From positions 1 through 20,816 of the IMG/VR virus record IMGVR_UViG_3300006119_000078: a stretch of 20,816 bases of DNA; one strand, 5' to 3'. The notes under the pieces are model-generated. The model saw only the letters and a list, made by a program, of their open reading frames with translations. It was not told the DNA's origin and did no database searches. Origin of the DNA: a virus. The stretch's first letter is position 1. Each line of letters starts with the position of its first letter. Below, one piece after another: positions 1 to 6,078 of this stretch. A program made the translations under genes and the position numbers.

Positions 1-552
1 GTCGTCCACGATGATGATCGAGCCGCCCTCGCCGGTGATTTTCGCATCGACCGAGGTGATCAGGCGCTCGCCGCGCTGATCGTTCAGGAAGCGCCCCTTG
101 GTGTTCTGGTCGGACGTCAGCTTGAAGCGGTCGCCCCAATACCGCTGGTACCACGGGCTCTCGATCAGTCGGCGGCACTTCACGGAGTCGCGCATCGCCA
201 GAGACGAACCGTATGAGGCGCAGAGGAACTGGACTTGAGGCCCCGAGGTGGCCGACCGTTCCGTCTGCGCCCACGTCCAAGCCGGGAAGGCCACAGACGT
301 GATCGATGACTTGCCCATACGCGGAGGGATGTTGATCACCAGCCGCTTGATGTCGCCATCGACCACGGCCTGCAGGTGCTCGGCCACAGCCTCAATCGGC
401 CAGCCGTCCTTCCACGGCGAGGCGTCAATGTGCTGCCACGCGCCGACCAGAAAGTCATAGAGGCTGTTCTCGTAATCGTACCGCTCGAGAAGCCGAAGCT
501 GCTCGCTCGGGTCGATCAGAACCCCACCCCCAATGTCGATCAACCGGCTCAT
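1..552 (-). CDS. terL: Terminase large subunit, N-terminal part (cut by window edge)
   Basis: This is the motor ATPase that drives DNA into the phage prohead. The 184 visible residues hold the start of the ATPase domain: a Walker A-like P-loop PPRMGKS at about residues 76-82, and the Walker B strand IIIVDD at 179-184, where the window ends. The order and spacing of the two motifs fit phage large terminases. The nuclease domain lies outside the window. The ATG at 550-552 overlaps the terS stop as ATGA, so the two genes are translationally coupled. Confidence 0.93.
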   Translation of the reverse strand, partial: MSRLIDIGGGVLIDPSEQLRLLERYDYENSLYDFLVGAWQHIDASPWKDGWPIEAVAEHLQAVVDGDIKRLVINIPPRMGKSSITSVAFPAWTWAQTERSATSGPQVQFLCASYGSSLAMRDSVKCRRLIESPWYQRYWGDRFKLTSDQNTKGRFLNDQRGERLITSVDAKITGEGGSIIIVDD

Positions 553-1154
553 TCGTCGTCGATCTCTTCGACTTCCGCCTCGTCGGTCCCGTCCGAAATC
601 ATCGTGTAGTCAGCCTCCGGAACCTGAGACTGCCGATAGCCGCTGGCCTCGTCGATGGCCTCGCGCAGCACGCCGGACACCGCCTCGCGCAGCGCGTAAC
701 GCTGCTCGTCGGTCAACTGGTAAGGGTCGAGCGTGGTCGTCTGCTGAGGGTCAATCGGCCGACCGTCCTTGCCCAGAAACTGGATCTGCTGCTTCTCGCT
801 GAACACCTCGGGCATCAGCCGGCTCAGCATGAACTTGCCGGCCACGACAGACTGCTTGTGCCCCGGATCCTGCGCGATGACGGCCATGTTCGAGGCGATT
901 TTCGTCATCAGGGACGACGTGCCGGCCTGCATCTCTTCGCCGTAATACTTCTCGACCGTGGGCAGGCTCACCCCGACCAGCTTGGCCACCTGATCCTTGC
1001 GCAGGCCACCAGCGCGCAGGCGCTCGACCATCGCGGCCGTCACGTCGTCGTATTCGTGCGCAGGCGTAGGGAGCGGAATAACCCCGCCGTCAGGGCGCAT
1101 GCGCGCCAACGGGCTCTTCGAGAGTCTCGGCTCGGCTGGTGGTTTTTTGGGCAT
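549..1154 (-). CDS. terS: Terminase small subunit
   Basis: A 201-residue protein directly upstream of terL and overlapping it by 4 nt. A helix-turn-helix stretch at about residues 43-72 (LRKDQVAKLVGVSLPTVEKY) fits the DNA recognition domain of small terminases, which bind the packaging site. The N-terminus is basic and proline-rich. The C-terminus is very acidic and ends in EVEEIDDE. Position and fold signature support the call; overall sequence similarity could not be tested. The Shine-Dalgarno sequence before this start is weak (GAGA). Confidence 0.85.
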   Translation of the reverse strand: MPKKPPAEPRLSKSPLARMRPDGGVIPLPTPAHEYDDVTAAMVERLRAGGLRKDQVAKLVGVSLPTVEKYYGEEMQAGTSSLMTKIASNMAVIAQDPGHKQSVVAGKFMLSRLMPEVFSEKQQIQFLGKDGRPIDPQQTTTLDPYQLTDEQRYALREAVSGVLREAIDEASGYRQSQVPEADYTMISDGTDEAEVEEIDDE

Positions 1155-1249
1155 AGCTCTCGTCTCTTCGCGTAACGGCCCAATATGTAATGGATCAGCC
1201 GCCTCTTGGGAAGTGACAGAAGAGAATGGTGCCGGATGTGGGGATCGAG

Positions 1250-1325
1250 TGGTGCTTCAGGAGGGAATCGAACCCCCTGTCTCCGGGTTACAAATCCGGC
1301 GCATCGCCAGCAATGCTTCTGAAGC
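1250..1325 (-). tRNA. tRNA-Thr (anticodon TGT)
   Basis: A full 76-nt cloverleaf can be folded by hand on the minus strand. The acceptor GCTTCAG pairs with CTGAAGC, and the D stem is GCAT/ATGC. The anticodon loop is TTTGTAA, the T arm is GGGGG-TTCGATT-CCCTC, the discriminator is A, and CCA is encoded. The anticodon stem has an A-C mismatch at the loop-closing pair (31-39). The gene begins one base after the stop codon of the HNH gene, so both are probably on one transcript. Confidence 0.93.
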
Positions 1326-1718
1326 CTAAAAACTCTTTTTCTCGGCGTACCGCACCCTTCTCTGGTGACGGCCGTTACCCCTATTGCGGATTTTGTACGT
1401 ATCCGTCTGCGAGTGGCAGTTCGGGCATAGTATCAATAGGTTGATAAGGTTGTTATTGTCCCCGTTCCCGTCAATGTGCTCAAGCTCGAATGTCAGCGCC
1501 TTGCCGTTCCATCCTTCAATGCCGCACTCTTGACATTGCCTCCCGCGAGTGTCCAAAAGGTACCGCCTGACGGAGGCATGGCTTGCTGTTCCGCAAGTGA
1601 CTTTCTGCGCTCTGGTGTGCGCATGCTGGCACTTGTTCGAACAATACTTGCCCATCGTGTTCACCCGAGTAACTGTGACTCCGCAGTTTAGGCATGGGTA
1701 CGTTTTGTGCGTGGGCAT
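1326..1718 (-). CDS. HNH endonuclease (probable homing endonuclease)
   Basis: A 130-residue zinc-binding nuclease. The N-terminus has a small zinc-ribbon pattern (C9xxC12, C26xxxC30). The HNH core follows: C62xxC65, then ELEHIDGNGD at 78-87, an Asn near 93, and LCPNCHSQT at 97-105, which gives the His/Asn/His triad with the CxxC pairs. Such free-standing HNH nucleases often act as homing endonucleases in phages. The gene sits between two tRNA genes, and its TAG stop directly abuts tRNA-Thr. Its base composition is more AT-rich than its neighbours, which suggests a recent insertion. The Shine-Dalgarno GAGGAAG lies inside a hairpin (1723-1741). Confidence 0.9.
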   Translation of the reverse strand: MPTHKTYPCLNCGVTVTRVNTMGKYCSNKCQHAHTRAQKVTCGTASHASVRRYLLDTRGRQCQECGIEGWNGKALTFELEHIDGNGDNNNLINLLILCPNCHSQTDTYKIRNRGNGRHQRRVRYAEKKSF

Positions 1719-1722
1719 AATA

Positions 1723-1741
1723 CTTCCTCGCCGAGAGGAAG
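1723..1741 (-). promoter_or_regulatory. Hairpin burying the HNH gene ribosome binding site
   Basis: On the minus strand, CTTCCTC and GAGGAAG form a perfect 7-bp stem with a 5-nt loop (TCGGC). The 3' arm is the Shine-Dalgarno sequence, 4 nt before the ATG at 1718. Folding would block ribosome binding. Comparable sequestration limits translation of some phage homing endonucleases such as I-TevI. Regulation here is inferred. Confidence 0.7.
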
Positions 1742-1783
1742 AACACTACCTTAAAGTGAGATGCTCTGCTACAAGAAAATAAG

Positions 1784-2005
1784 CTAATCCGGCGAAACAC
1801 GACGCCCATAGTCTGACAGCTTCTTCATCGCAACCATCTCGCCCACGCCGAGGCGCTGCGCCACGCGACTGAGGGGAACCTCGGTGCCGGCGTAATAAGC
1901 GTACAGCTTCTCCATCCGCTCATTGTGCTCAGCCTCAAGCCGGCGCTTCTTCATGGCCGACTGCAGCTTGCGGTTGGACTTCATCGCTTCGACATCGTCG
2001 CCCAT
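1784..2005 (-). CDS. Small helix-turn-helix protein
   Basis: A 73-residue, charged protein lying between the HNH gene and tRNA-Pro. The ATG at 2005 is chosen over an upstream ATG at 2044 because GAGG stands 8 nt before it, while the upstream start has no Shine-Dalgarno sequence. The first half is a basic helix rich in Lys, Arg and Glu. The second half (VPLSRVAQRLGVGEMVAMKK) reads as a helix-turn-helix. It could be a DNA-binding regulator or a packaging accessory protein. No specific family was recognised. Confidence 0.7.
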   Translation of the reverse strand: MGDDVEAMKSNRKLQSAMKKRRLEAEHNERMEKLYAYYAGTEVPLSRVAQRLGVGEMVAMKKLSDYGRRVSPD

Positions 2006-2235
2006 AACTACCCTCGATATGTTGGTCTGGGTGATAGCTTCCATAAAAGAAGATAGATCGTGGGTATGTGGGCCTCAGGTCCTCAGTTATTCCCCGGATC
2101 GGAGGACTCCACGGGACGCTTTCGCGTTTCATGCCATCTCAGGCAATCGTCAGCCGTTTCGGGTTCCGGGCCAGATGTGCGCTGTACTCCCACGCGCACC
2201 CACGGTCTATCTTCTCTTCTACTTCGATTTCAAAC

Positions 2236-2311
2236 TGGTCTGGGTGACAGGACTTGAACCTACAACCTCCTGCTCCCAAGGCAGGCGCTCTACCACTTGA
2301 GCTACACCCAG
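2236..2311 (-). tRNA. tRNA-Pro (anticodon TGG)
   Basis: A complete 76-nt cloverleaf on the minus strand. Acceptor CTGGGTG pairs with CACCCAG, and the D stem is GCTC/GAGC. The anticodon stem is CCTGC/GCAGG with loop CTTGGGA, the T arm is GTAGG-TTCAAGT-CCTGT, and CCA is encoded. All stems pair when G-T wobbles are allowed. Confidence 0.96.
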
Positions 2312-2317
2312 ATCCGA

Positions 2318-2336
2318 GCGTAGCCAGTGGCTACGC
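2318..2336. repeat. Perfect 9-bp inverted repeat before tRNA-Pro
   Basis: GCGTAGCCA and TGGCTACGC are separated by one base, 7 bp upstream of the tRNA-Pro 5' end. As RNA the spacing is too tight for a normal hairpin loop, so an operator for a dimeric protein is the likelier reading. The function is unproven. Confidence 0.6.
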
Positions 2337-2510
2337 CCTCAGGTCGTCGGTCGAGGCGCTGTCGTGTTCATGGCCATTCCTGTAGCCGGCCTGTGCGTGG
2401 GTGTAAAGGGGGCAGGGCAGTGCGCCTGTTACGATACGCATCCAGCCCACCCGGAGATGGACCATGAGAATCCCCGCCCCCTAGACGCAAAGGCGCCGTC
2501 CGCCGCCGAC

Positions 2511-2630
2511 ATACCCCCACCCCGCCCTCACAGTCAATTGGGGGTATACCCCCTTCGGCGGATAGGCATGTTTTTCCTAGGAAAAATATACCCCACCCCC
2601 GTTTTGCTCCAGTTTTTAGGGGGTATGTGG
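2511..2630. repeat. ATACCCC iteron-like motifs and two palindromes
   Basis: ATACCCC(C) appears on the plus strand at 2511, 2546 and 2588 and in inverse form at 2540-2547 and 2619-2626. The 2540 and 2546 copies together make the perfect palindrome GGGGGTATACCCCC (2540-2553). A second palindrome, TTTTTCCTAGGAAAAA, fills 2571-2586. The array could bind a replication initiator or a regulator. Confidence 0.65.
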
Positions 2631-2636
2631 GTTTGT

Positions 2637-2665
2637 GGCACCGGCCCCTACGGTGCCTTTTGTTT
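2637..2665 (+). terminator. Rho-independent terminator (plus strand)
   Basis: GGCACCG (2637-2643) and CGGTGCC (2651-2657) form a 7-bp stem with a 7-nt loop, followed at once by TTTTGTTT. No gene ends just before it on this strand, so it may shield the origin-like region from antisense transcription or end a small RNA. Confidence 0.65.
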
Positions 2666-2676
2666 CCTGTTGTCAA

Positions 2677-2709
2677 GGGGGGTGCCACCCCCCAATGCAA
2701 GTTTTTTTT
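2677..2709 (+). terminator. G/C hairpin followed by a T run
   Basis: GGGGGGT and ACCCCCC (2677-2693) pair around GCC. A run of eight T follows at 2702-2709, 8 nt after the stem. The gap makes it a weaker terminator than the one at 2637-2665. Confidence 0.4.
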
Positions 2710-2715
2710 ATTTAG

Positions 2716-2724
2716 TTATCCACA
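2716..2724 (+). promoter_or_regulatory. Perfect DnaA box
   Basis: TTATCCACA matches the bacterial DnaA consensus exactly and sits in an AT-rich tract flanked by T and A runs. One 9-mer can occur by chance, but this position between repeat arrays supports a role in initiation. Confidence 0.55.
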
Positions 2725-2806
2725 AAAAGTTAACGCAGCAACTTGTCAAGGAAAATTTTTTTACTGTCAGCGCGCAGAGTATTACTTGAGCGATACTTAG
2801 TGCACG

Positions 2807-2825
2807 CTCGTCAATACTTGACGAG
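2807..2825. repeat. 8-bp inverted repeat
   Basis: CTCGTCAA and TTGACGAG flank TAC. The inverted repeat lies between the AT-rich tract and the 76-bp tandem repeat, and each arm carries a TTGACG-like element. An operator is possible. Confidence 0.5.
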
Positions 2826-2837
2826 GCAGCCGCGCCG

Positions 2838-3032
2838 TCGAGCCTGACAGCCTGCGGCTGACGGGCGCGTCGGCGCGGTGGCTGGGGGAGCTGCGTCCTC
2901 GAGCCAGCCTGCCGCAGGCTGTCAGGCTCGAGGACGCAGGCGCAGAGGGCGCGGCGGCTGGGGGAGCTGCGCCCTCGAGCCAGCCTGCCGCAGGCTGTCA
3001 GGCTCGAGGACGCAGGCGCGGAGGGCGCGGCG
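2838..3032. repeat. 76-bp tandem repeat with nested inverted repeats, plus an inverted partial copy
   Basis: Two near-identical 76-bp units occupy 2881-2956 and 2957-3032. In each, TGCGTCCTCGAGCC (TGCGCC in unit 2) faces GGCTCGAGGACGCA across an inner hairpin AGCCTG-CCG-CAGGCT, so each unit can extrude a branched cruciform. An inverted 21-bp copy of the core lies at 2838-2858. The unit is not CRISPR-like because there are no spacers. Confidence 0.85.
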
Positions 3033-3190
3033 GCAGGGCGGCTCAGAGGCCCGTACAGCGCGTCGGCCTGCCGTCCGCAGCATAGCCCCACGGCAATCGA
3101 TCTTCGCGCTGTAGGGCGCGTTTCCGGGGCGAGAAAAGGCTATCTAAGGCTGATGTTGAGTGGGCGGCCACCAACCGACAGCCCTTCCGC

Positions 3191-3242
3191 TCATGCAGCT
3201 TTCAGACAGGCGAGCGCAATGAATGCGTGCTGAGCTGCATGA
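3191..3242. repeat. 10-bp inverted repeat upstream of the early genes
   Basis: TCATGCAGCT (3191-3200) and AGCTGCATGA (3233-3242) are perfect inverted repeats with 32 nt between them. They end 5 bp before the candidate -35 element at 3248. They could be paired operator sites. Confidence 0.45.
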
Positions 3243-3247
3243 ATCGT

Positions 3248-3276
3248 TTGACTTCGGGGTCGAGGTATGAGATAGA
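3248..3276 (+). promoter_or_regulatory. Candidate promoter for the rightward early genes
   Basis: TTGACT, 17 bp, then GATAGA, about 40 bp before the first plus-strand gene. The -35 is good and the -10 is weak. Confidence 0.45.
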
Positions 3277-3318
3277 TTTGCCACCGGGCGAGGAACGCCC
3301 AGCGCACAGGAGCCTACC

Positions 3319-3576
3319 ATGACCGAAGCGACCTTCACCTACGAGAACGCCAACAACGCCAAGTTCGAAACCCTGCGCGACGTCCGCGAAGCCCTCTTCT
3401 GCATCCGCGCCCTGACGTCGGCTCTCTCCGACCGCCTGTACGACGAGCTCCGTGAGCGCAAGCTGCAGGCTGGCACCGCCGAGTACGAGCAGTTCCGCCA
3501 GATCCAGAAGCTGATCGACGACAAGTGCTGGCTGGCTGCGCGCGAAGCCTGCCTGCTGCTCGAAGACTTCGTCTGA
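3319..3576 (+). CDS. Small phage protein of unknown function
   Basis: An 85-residue protein, mostly helical, with no membrane segment. Its central part is charged (LYDELRERKLQ) and the C-terminus is acidic. The start follows AGGAG at a 6-nt spacing. It is the first gene of the rightward cluster, a position where phages often place host-takeover genes. No family was recognised. Confidence 0.75.
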   Translation: MTEATFTYENANNAKFETLRDVREALFCIRALTSALSDRLYDELRERKLQAGTAEYEQFRQIQKLIDDKCWLAAREACLLLEDFV

Positions 3577-3619
3577 TCCACGCCTGACCATCGACCCTGA
3601 CCTGACCGGAGACATGACC

Positions 3620-4057
3620 ATGAACGCCATCACCACCTTCGCCCGCCCGTGGATCGCTGAGCGCACCGCCGAGATCAACGCCGCAGCCGACGCCATCAGC
3701 GCCCTCGACATCGGCGACGGCGTCAGCGTCTCGGTGTGGTCCGACATCGAAGCCTACACCATCATAGCCAAGACCCCGACCACGATCACGCTGCGCGGCG
3801 ACCACGCCAAGCTGGTCAACGGCGACGAGCTGATCTTCGAAGCCGGCGGTTTCTGCGCCAACTGCGTCAACCCCGAGATCCAGCGTTACGAGTACACGCG
3901 CAACTCCTGCGGGCATGTGATCAAGATCAGCCTGCGCCGCTGGACCGACGAGGATGGCAACGAGCGCCGCAAGTGGAAGCGTTCGGGCACCAAGACCTTC
4001 GAGCAGGGCGGCGACGCCTACGCTGGTCGCCGCGCCTTCCACGACTACAACTTCTGA
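3620..4057 (+). CDS. Conserved-type phage protein of unknown function
   Basis: The protein has 145 residues from the ATG at 3620. An ATG 6 nt earlier (3614) lies only 2 nt after the GGAG and is less likely to be used. The middle is beta-rich, with alternating hydrophobic residues around TITLRGDHAKLVNG, and is followed by CANC and the basic stretch RRKWKRSGTKTF. The ending, with Gly, Arg and His before DYNF, recalls an uncharacterised family of small proteins in many phage genomes. A nucleic-acid-binding role is possible but not shown. Confidence 0.8.
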   Translation: MNAITTFARPWIAERTAEINAAADAISALDIGDGVSVSVWSDIEAYTIIAKTPTTITLRGDHAKLVNGDELIFEAGGFCANCVNPEIQRYEYTRNSCGHVIKISLRRWTDEDGNERRKWKRSGTKTFEQGGDAYAGRRAFHDYNF

Positions 4058-4065
4058 CCAGCCTC

Positions 4066-4085
4066 GGCGGGGCTTCGGCCCCGCC
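4066..4085 (+). promoter_or_regulatory. UUCG-tetraloop hairpin in the gene leader
   Basis: GGCGGGGC and GCCCCGCC enclose TTCG, giving an 8-bp stem with the very stable C(UUCG)G cap. It stands just before the ribosome binding site of the gene at 4112. Similar hairpins recur at 4852 and 19504. Confidence 0.7.
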
Positions 4086-4111
4086 ACCCCCTTCCAACCG
4101 GAGTGAGCGCC

Positions 4112-4594
4112 ATGACCACCGTGACCAGCACCCCCATCCGCACCGACGGAGCCAACTACATCGTCAAGGTGCGCGAGGCCGAGGGCATATCGCTGTCCAA
4201 CCTTCGCGCCTACGACTACTACGTCGGCGAGATCATACGCATCGATACCGGCGCAGTCGCGTACAACACCCGCGGCTACGACTCGATCCGCGCTGCCCGC
4301 CTGCAGGCTGCCCGCTACATCAAGCGGTACGAACACCACCTTGCCAAGCACGGCATCGGGTTCGAGGAGCAGGAGGCTGCGCGCAAGGCTGAGGAGCGCG
4401 CGGAGCGCGATGCCAAGCGCAGGGCTGACCGCCGTGTGCGCGACGAGGCCCACGCCACGCTAGGGTCGCTGCGCAAGATGCTTGGCCTGCTCGATGCCGT
4501 GTGGTCGCTGACCGAAGACAATTACGCAACCGGCGACTGGCAGGATGTCCTTGAGGCCCAAGCCGTCCTTGCGCGCATCGATGGGGAGGCTTGA
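4112..4594 (+). CDS. Phage protein of unknown function with charged helix
   Basis: The protein has 160 residues. The ATG at 4112 is preferred because GGAG lies 8 nt before it; a GTG at 4103 overlaps that GGAG. The first 70 residues look like a small alpha/beta domain. Next comes a highly charged helix (about 80-115) rich in Glu, Arg and Ala, likely a coiled coil, then a shorter helical end. No family was recognised. Confidence 0.75.
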   Translation: MTTVTSTPIRTDGANYIVKVREAEGISLSNLRAYDYYVGEIIRIDTGAVAYNTRGYDSIRAARLQAARYIKRYEHHLAKHGIGFEEQEAARKAEERAERDAKRRADRRVRDEAHATLGSLRKMLGLLDAVWSLTEDNYATGDWQDVLEAQAVLARIDGEA

Positions 4595-4597
4595 GCC

Positions 4598-4810
4598 ATG
4601 TTTCACACCGTTTGCATCGAAGACAACATCGACCCCGCCCAGTGGCTCGAGATCGCCAAGTTCCGCTGGCACGCTGACGCCTGCGAGTACGCCAAGGAGA
4701 TCAGCCGCAGCGACCGCTGGGGCAAAATCGTCCGGATCGAGAGCGACCACAGCTACGTCAACGTCTACTTCAAGGAGGGCGCTGAGACGGTGAACGAAAT
4801 TTTTGCATGA
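4598..4810 (+). CDS. Small protein of unknown function
   Basis: A 70-residue soluble protein that starts 3 nt after the previous stop, with GGGGAGG 8 nt before its ATG. It is rich in Trp, Tyr and acidic residues (FRWHADACEYAKEISRSDRW), with alternating residues near the end that suggest a beta strand (SYVNVYFKEG). No family was recognised. Confidence 0.75.
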   Translation: MFHTVCIEDNIDPAQWLEIAKFRWHADACEYAKEISRSDRWGKIVRIESDHSYVNVYFKEGAETVNEIFA

Positions 4811-4851
4811 GCTGGTATTGAAATCTGTCTGAACGCACTTACATTGAACTC

Positions 4852-4873
4852 GGGCGGTGGCTCAGCCCCGCCC
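4852..4873 (+). promoter_or_regulatory. Leader hairpin, second copy
   Basis: GGGCGG pairs with CCGCCC, and GGC with GCC inside, with one bulged T and loop TCA. GGAG begins 7 nt after it and an ATG 19 nt after it. The sequence and placement match the hairpins at 4066 and 19504. Confidence 0.55.
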
Positions 4874-4892
4874 CTTATCTGGAGATGACGCT

Positions 4893-5225
4893 ATGGCTAC
4901 CAAGTTCGCCCCGACCATCAAGCCCGCCTCGATCATCGACCGCCTCGGCGAGATCAAGGCGCAGATCGCCGACCTGACCGCTCTCGAGAAGGAGCTGACC
5001 GCTCAGATCAAGGCCGAGGCTGCCAGCACCGGCAGCACCGAGTTCGACGGCGAGTGGTTCCGCGCCGCTGTCGTCACTGTCGCGGCCCGCGACACGCTCG
5101 ACCCCAAGGCTGCCGAAGCCAAGCTGCGTGAGCTGGGCGTCGATGGCCGCTGGTTCAGCAAGAACCAGAAGACCGTCGCCGGCTACACCACCGTCCGCAT
5201 CGCGGCTCGCAAGACCGCTCGCTGA
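4893..5225 (+). CDS. Coiled-coil phage protein of unknown function
   Basis: The protein has 110 residues from the ATG at 4893, which follows GGAG by 8 nt; an in-frame GTG at 4857 lacks a ribosome binding site. Residues 15-45 (about IDRLGEIKAQIADLTALEKE) form a heptad-like coiled coil. The C-terminal half is compact and ends in the basic tail RIAARKTAR. A DNA-associated role is possible. No family was recognised. Confidence 0.78.
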   Translation: MATKFAPTIKPASIIDRLGEIKAQIADLTALEKELTAQIKAEAASTGSTEFDGEWFRAAVVTVAARDTLDPKAAEAKLRELGVDGRWFSKNQKTVAGYTTVRIAARKTAR

Positions 5226-5237
5226 GGAGATCCTGAC

Positions 5238-5384
5238 GTGACCACCACCAGCGAGTGGACCCCAGCCCTGCGGGCAGCCTGCATCGAGCGCAGCGGCAAG
5301 CTCTACGCCTTCTGCTACAGCGAAAAGCGCGCCCCCTGCGACCAGTGTCGCGCCGCCCTCAACCTCACAACCGGGAGCAACTGA
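5238..5384 (+). CDS. Tiny cysteine-containing protein, GTG start
   Basis: A 48-residue frame beginning with GTG, 7 nt after GAGGAGA. It holds four Cys, including CDQC near residues 34-37, which could bind a metal. It lies 12 nt after the previous gene and ends 1 nt before the next, so it fits the packed operon. No family was recognised. Confidence 0.6.
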   Translation: MTTTSEWTPALRAACIERSGKLYAFCYSEKRAPCDQCRAALNLTTGSN

Positions 5385-5385
5385 C

Positions 5386-5610
5386 GTGAGCAATAAGAGC
5401 ATCGAGCGCATCAATCGCGAACGCACGATCCCCTTGGAACGCTATCAGGAAGAAGGTGCCGAAAGTCGTTACGAATACTTAACCGACCTTGCTGAGAACG
5501 CGGGCGTCGATCTTGAGATGGTTCTGACGCTGATCGATGTTCTCGGACCCAATGAAGATTTCGACGGTCTGGTCTCAATGACTGAAGACTTAGCAATGGG
5601 AGCGTTTTGA
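5386..5610 (+). CDS. Small acidic protein of unknown function
   Basis: A 74-residue protein with a GTG start 8 nt after GGGAG. It is acidic, helical and leucine-rich in its second half. Its codons are visibly more AT-rich than those of its neighbours, which may point to a different origin. Its TGA overlaps the next ATG by one base. Confidence 0.75.
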   Translation: MSNKSIERINRERTIPLERYQEEGAESRYEYLTDLAENAGVDLEMVLTLIDVLGPNEDFDGLVSMTEDLAMGAF

Positions 5611-5774
5611 TGAGCAAGAAGTCACCCGCAGAACTCAAGGCGATGGGCTTTGCCATCGCCGACGAGATCGAGACCCGCATCCAGCCGCTGCTCGACATCG
5701 GCATCACCCGCCAAAACGCTATCAACCTGACCGTCGCCCTTCTTTCCAACCGCCTCATTATCGTCAAAGCTTAG
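5610..5774 (+). CDS. Tiny helical protein of unknown function
   Basis: A 54-residue protein whose ATG overlaps the upstream TGA as TGATG, so it is probably translated by reinitiation. It looks like two helices, a charged one (ELKAMGFAIADEIETRIQ) and a hydrophobic one (NLTVALLSNRLIIVKA). It ends in TAG. No family was recognised. Confidence 0.65.
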   Translation: MSKKSPAELKAMGFAIADEIETRIQPLLDIGITRQNAINLTVALLSNRLIIVKA

Positions 5775-5785
5775 GAGATACAGAC

Positions 5786-6076
5786 ATGAGCAAGCACCCC
5801 TTCCCCTCGACCCAGTACATCGTGAACGTCGGCTACAACCGCTACGCCTTCGACACCATCGAGAAGGCCTCGCGCCTTGTCGAGCTGCTCTGCCTCGGGC
5901 AGCGCGTCGAGTACGACTACGACGCCGAGCGTCGGGCAGACAACGCGCGCTGCTACCACAAGGTCTTCGACACCACCGTGGCCGAGATCGAGGCCGTGAA
6001 GGCAGTCATCAGCGACAAGCCCTCCGTCCCCGCCGTAGAGCTTGTGGAGATCCCCTCCAGCGATGCGGAGGCGTGA
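5786..6076 (+). CDS. Small phage protein of unknown function
   Basis: A 96-residue protein 11 nt after the previous stop, with TAGGAGA before the ATG. The N-terminal half carries Tyr-rich strands, and the second half is helical with an acidic tail. No catalytic motif or membrane segment was seen. Confidence 0.75.
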   Translation: MSKHPFPSTQYIVNVGYNRYAFDTIEKASRLVELLCLGQRVEYDYDAERRADNARCYHKVFDTTVAEIEAVKAVISDKPSVPAVELVEIPSSDAEA

Positions 6077-6078
6077 TC

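Larger units (their letters stand above)
2500..3060. other. Candidate replication origin region
   Basis: The roughly 1-kb gene-free stretch 2312-3318 separates minus-strand packaging genes from plus-strand early genes. Within it lie repeated ATACCCC motifs, two perfect palindromes, and an AT-rich tract (about 2700-2775) in an otherwise GC-rich genome. The tract contains the DnaA consensus TTATCCACA. Next come an 8-bp inverted repeat and a 76-bp tandem repeat with strong dyad symmetry. Such a cluster is typical of origins. The origin call is inference; a packaging or regulatory region is the main alternative. ORFs in it lack convincing ribosome binding sites. Confidence 0.5.

Noticed and set aside
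2050-2235. A third tRNA between the HTH gene and tRNA-Pro
   Set aside because: No T-arm pattern or acceptor pairing could be found in the stretch by hand. It holds no gene that I can support.
2881-3032. CRISPR array
   Set aside because: The units are direct neighbours with no variable spacers, and no cas genes are present; the Cas4-like gene is a phage exonuclease type.
2708-3091. 127-codon frame on the minus strand over the tandem repeats
   Set aside because: It is a translation of the 76-bp repeats, with no ribosome site and no protein-like composition.
3335-4453. 372-codon open frame on the minus strand
   Set aside because: It runs opposite three plus-strand genes with good ribosome sites. 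Its sequence is low in variety (Val, Ala, Gly, Asp), as is usual for antisense frames of GC-rich genes.
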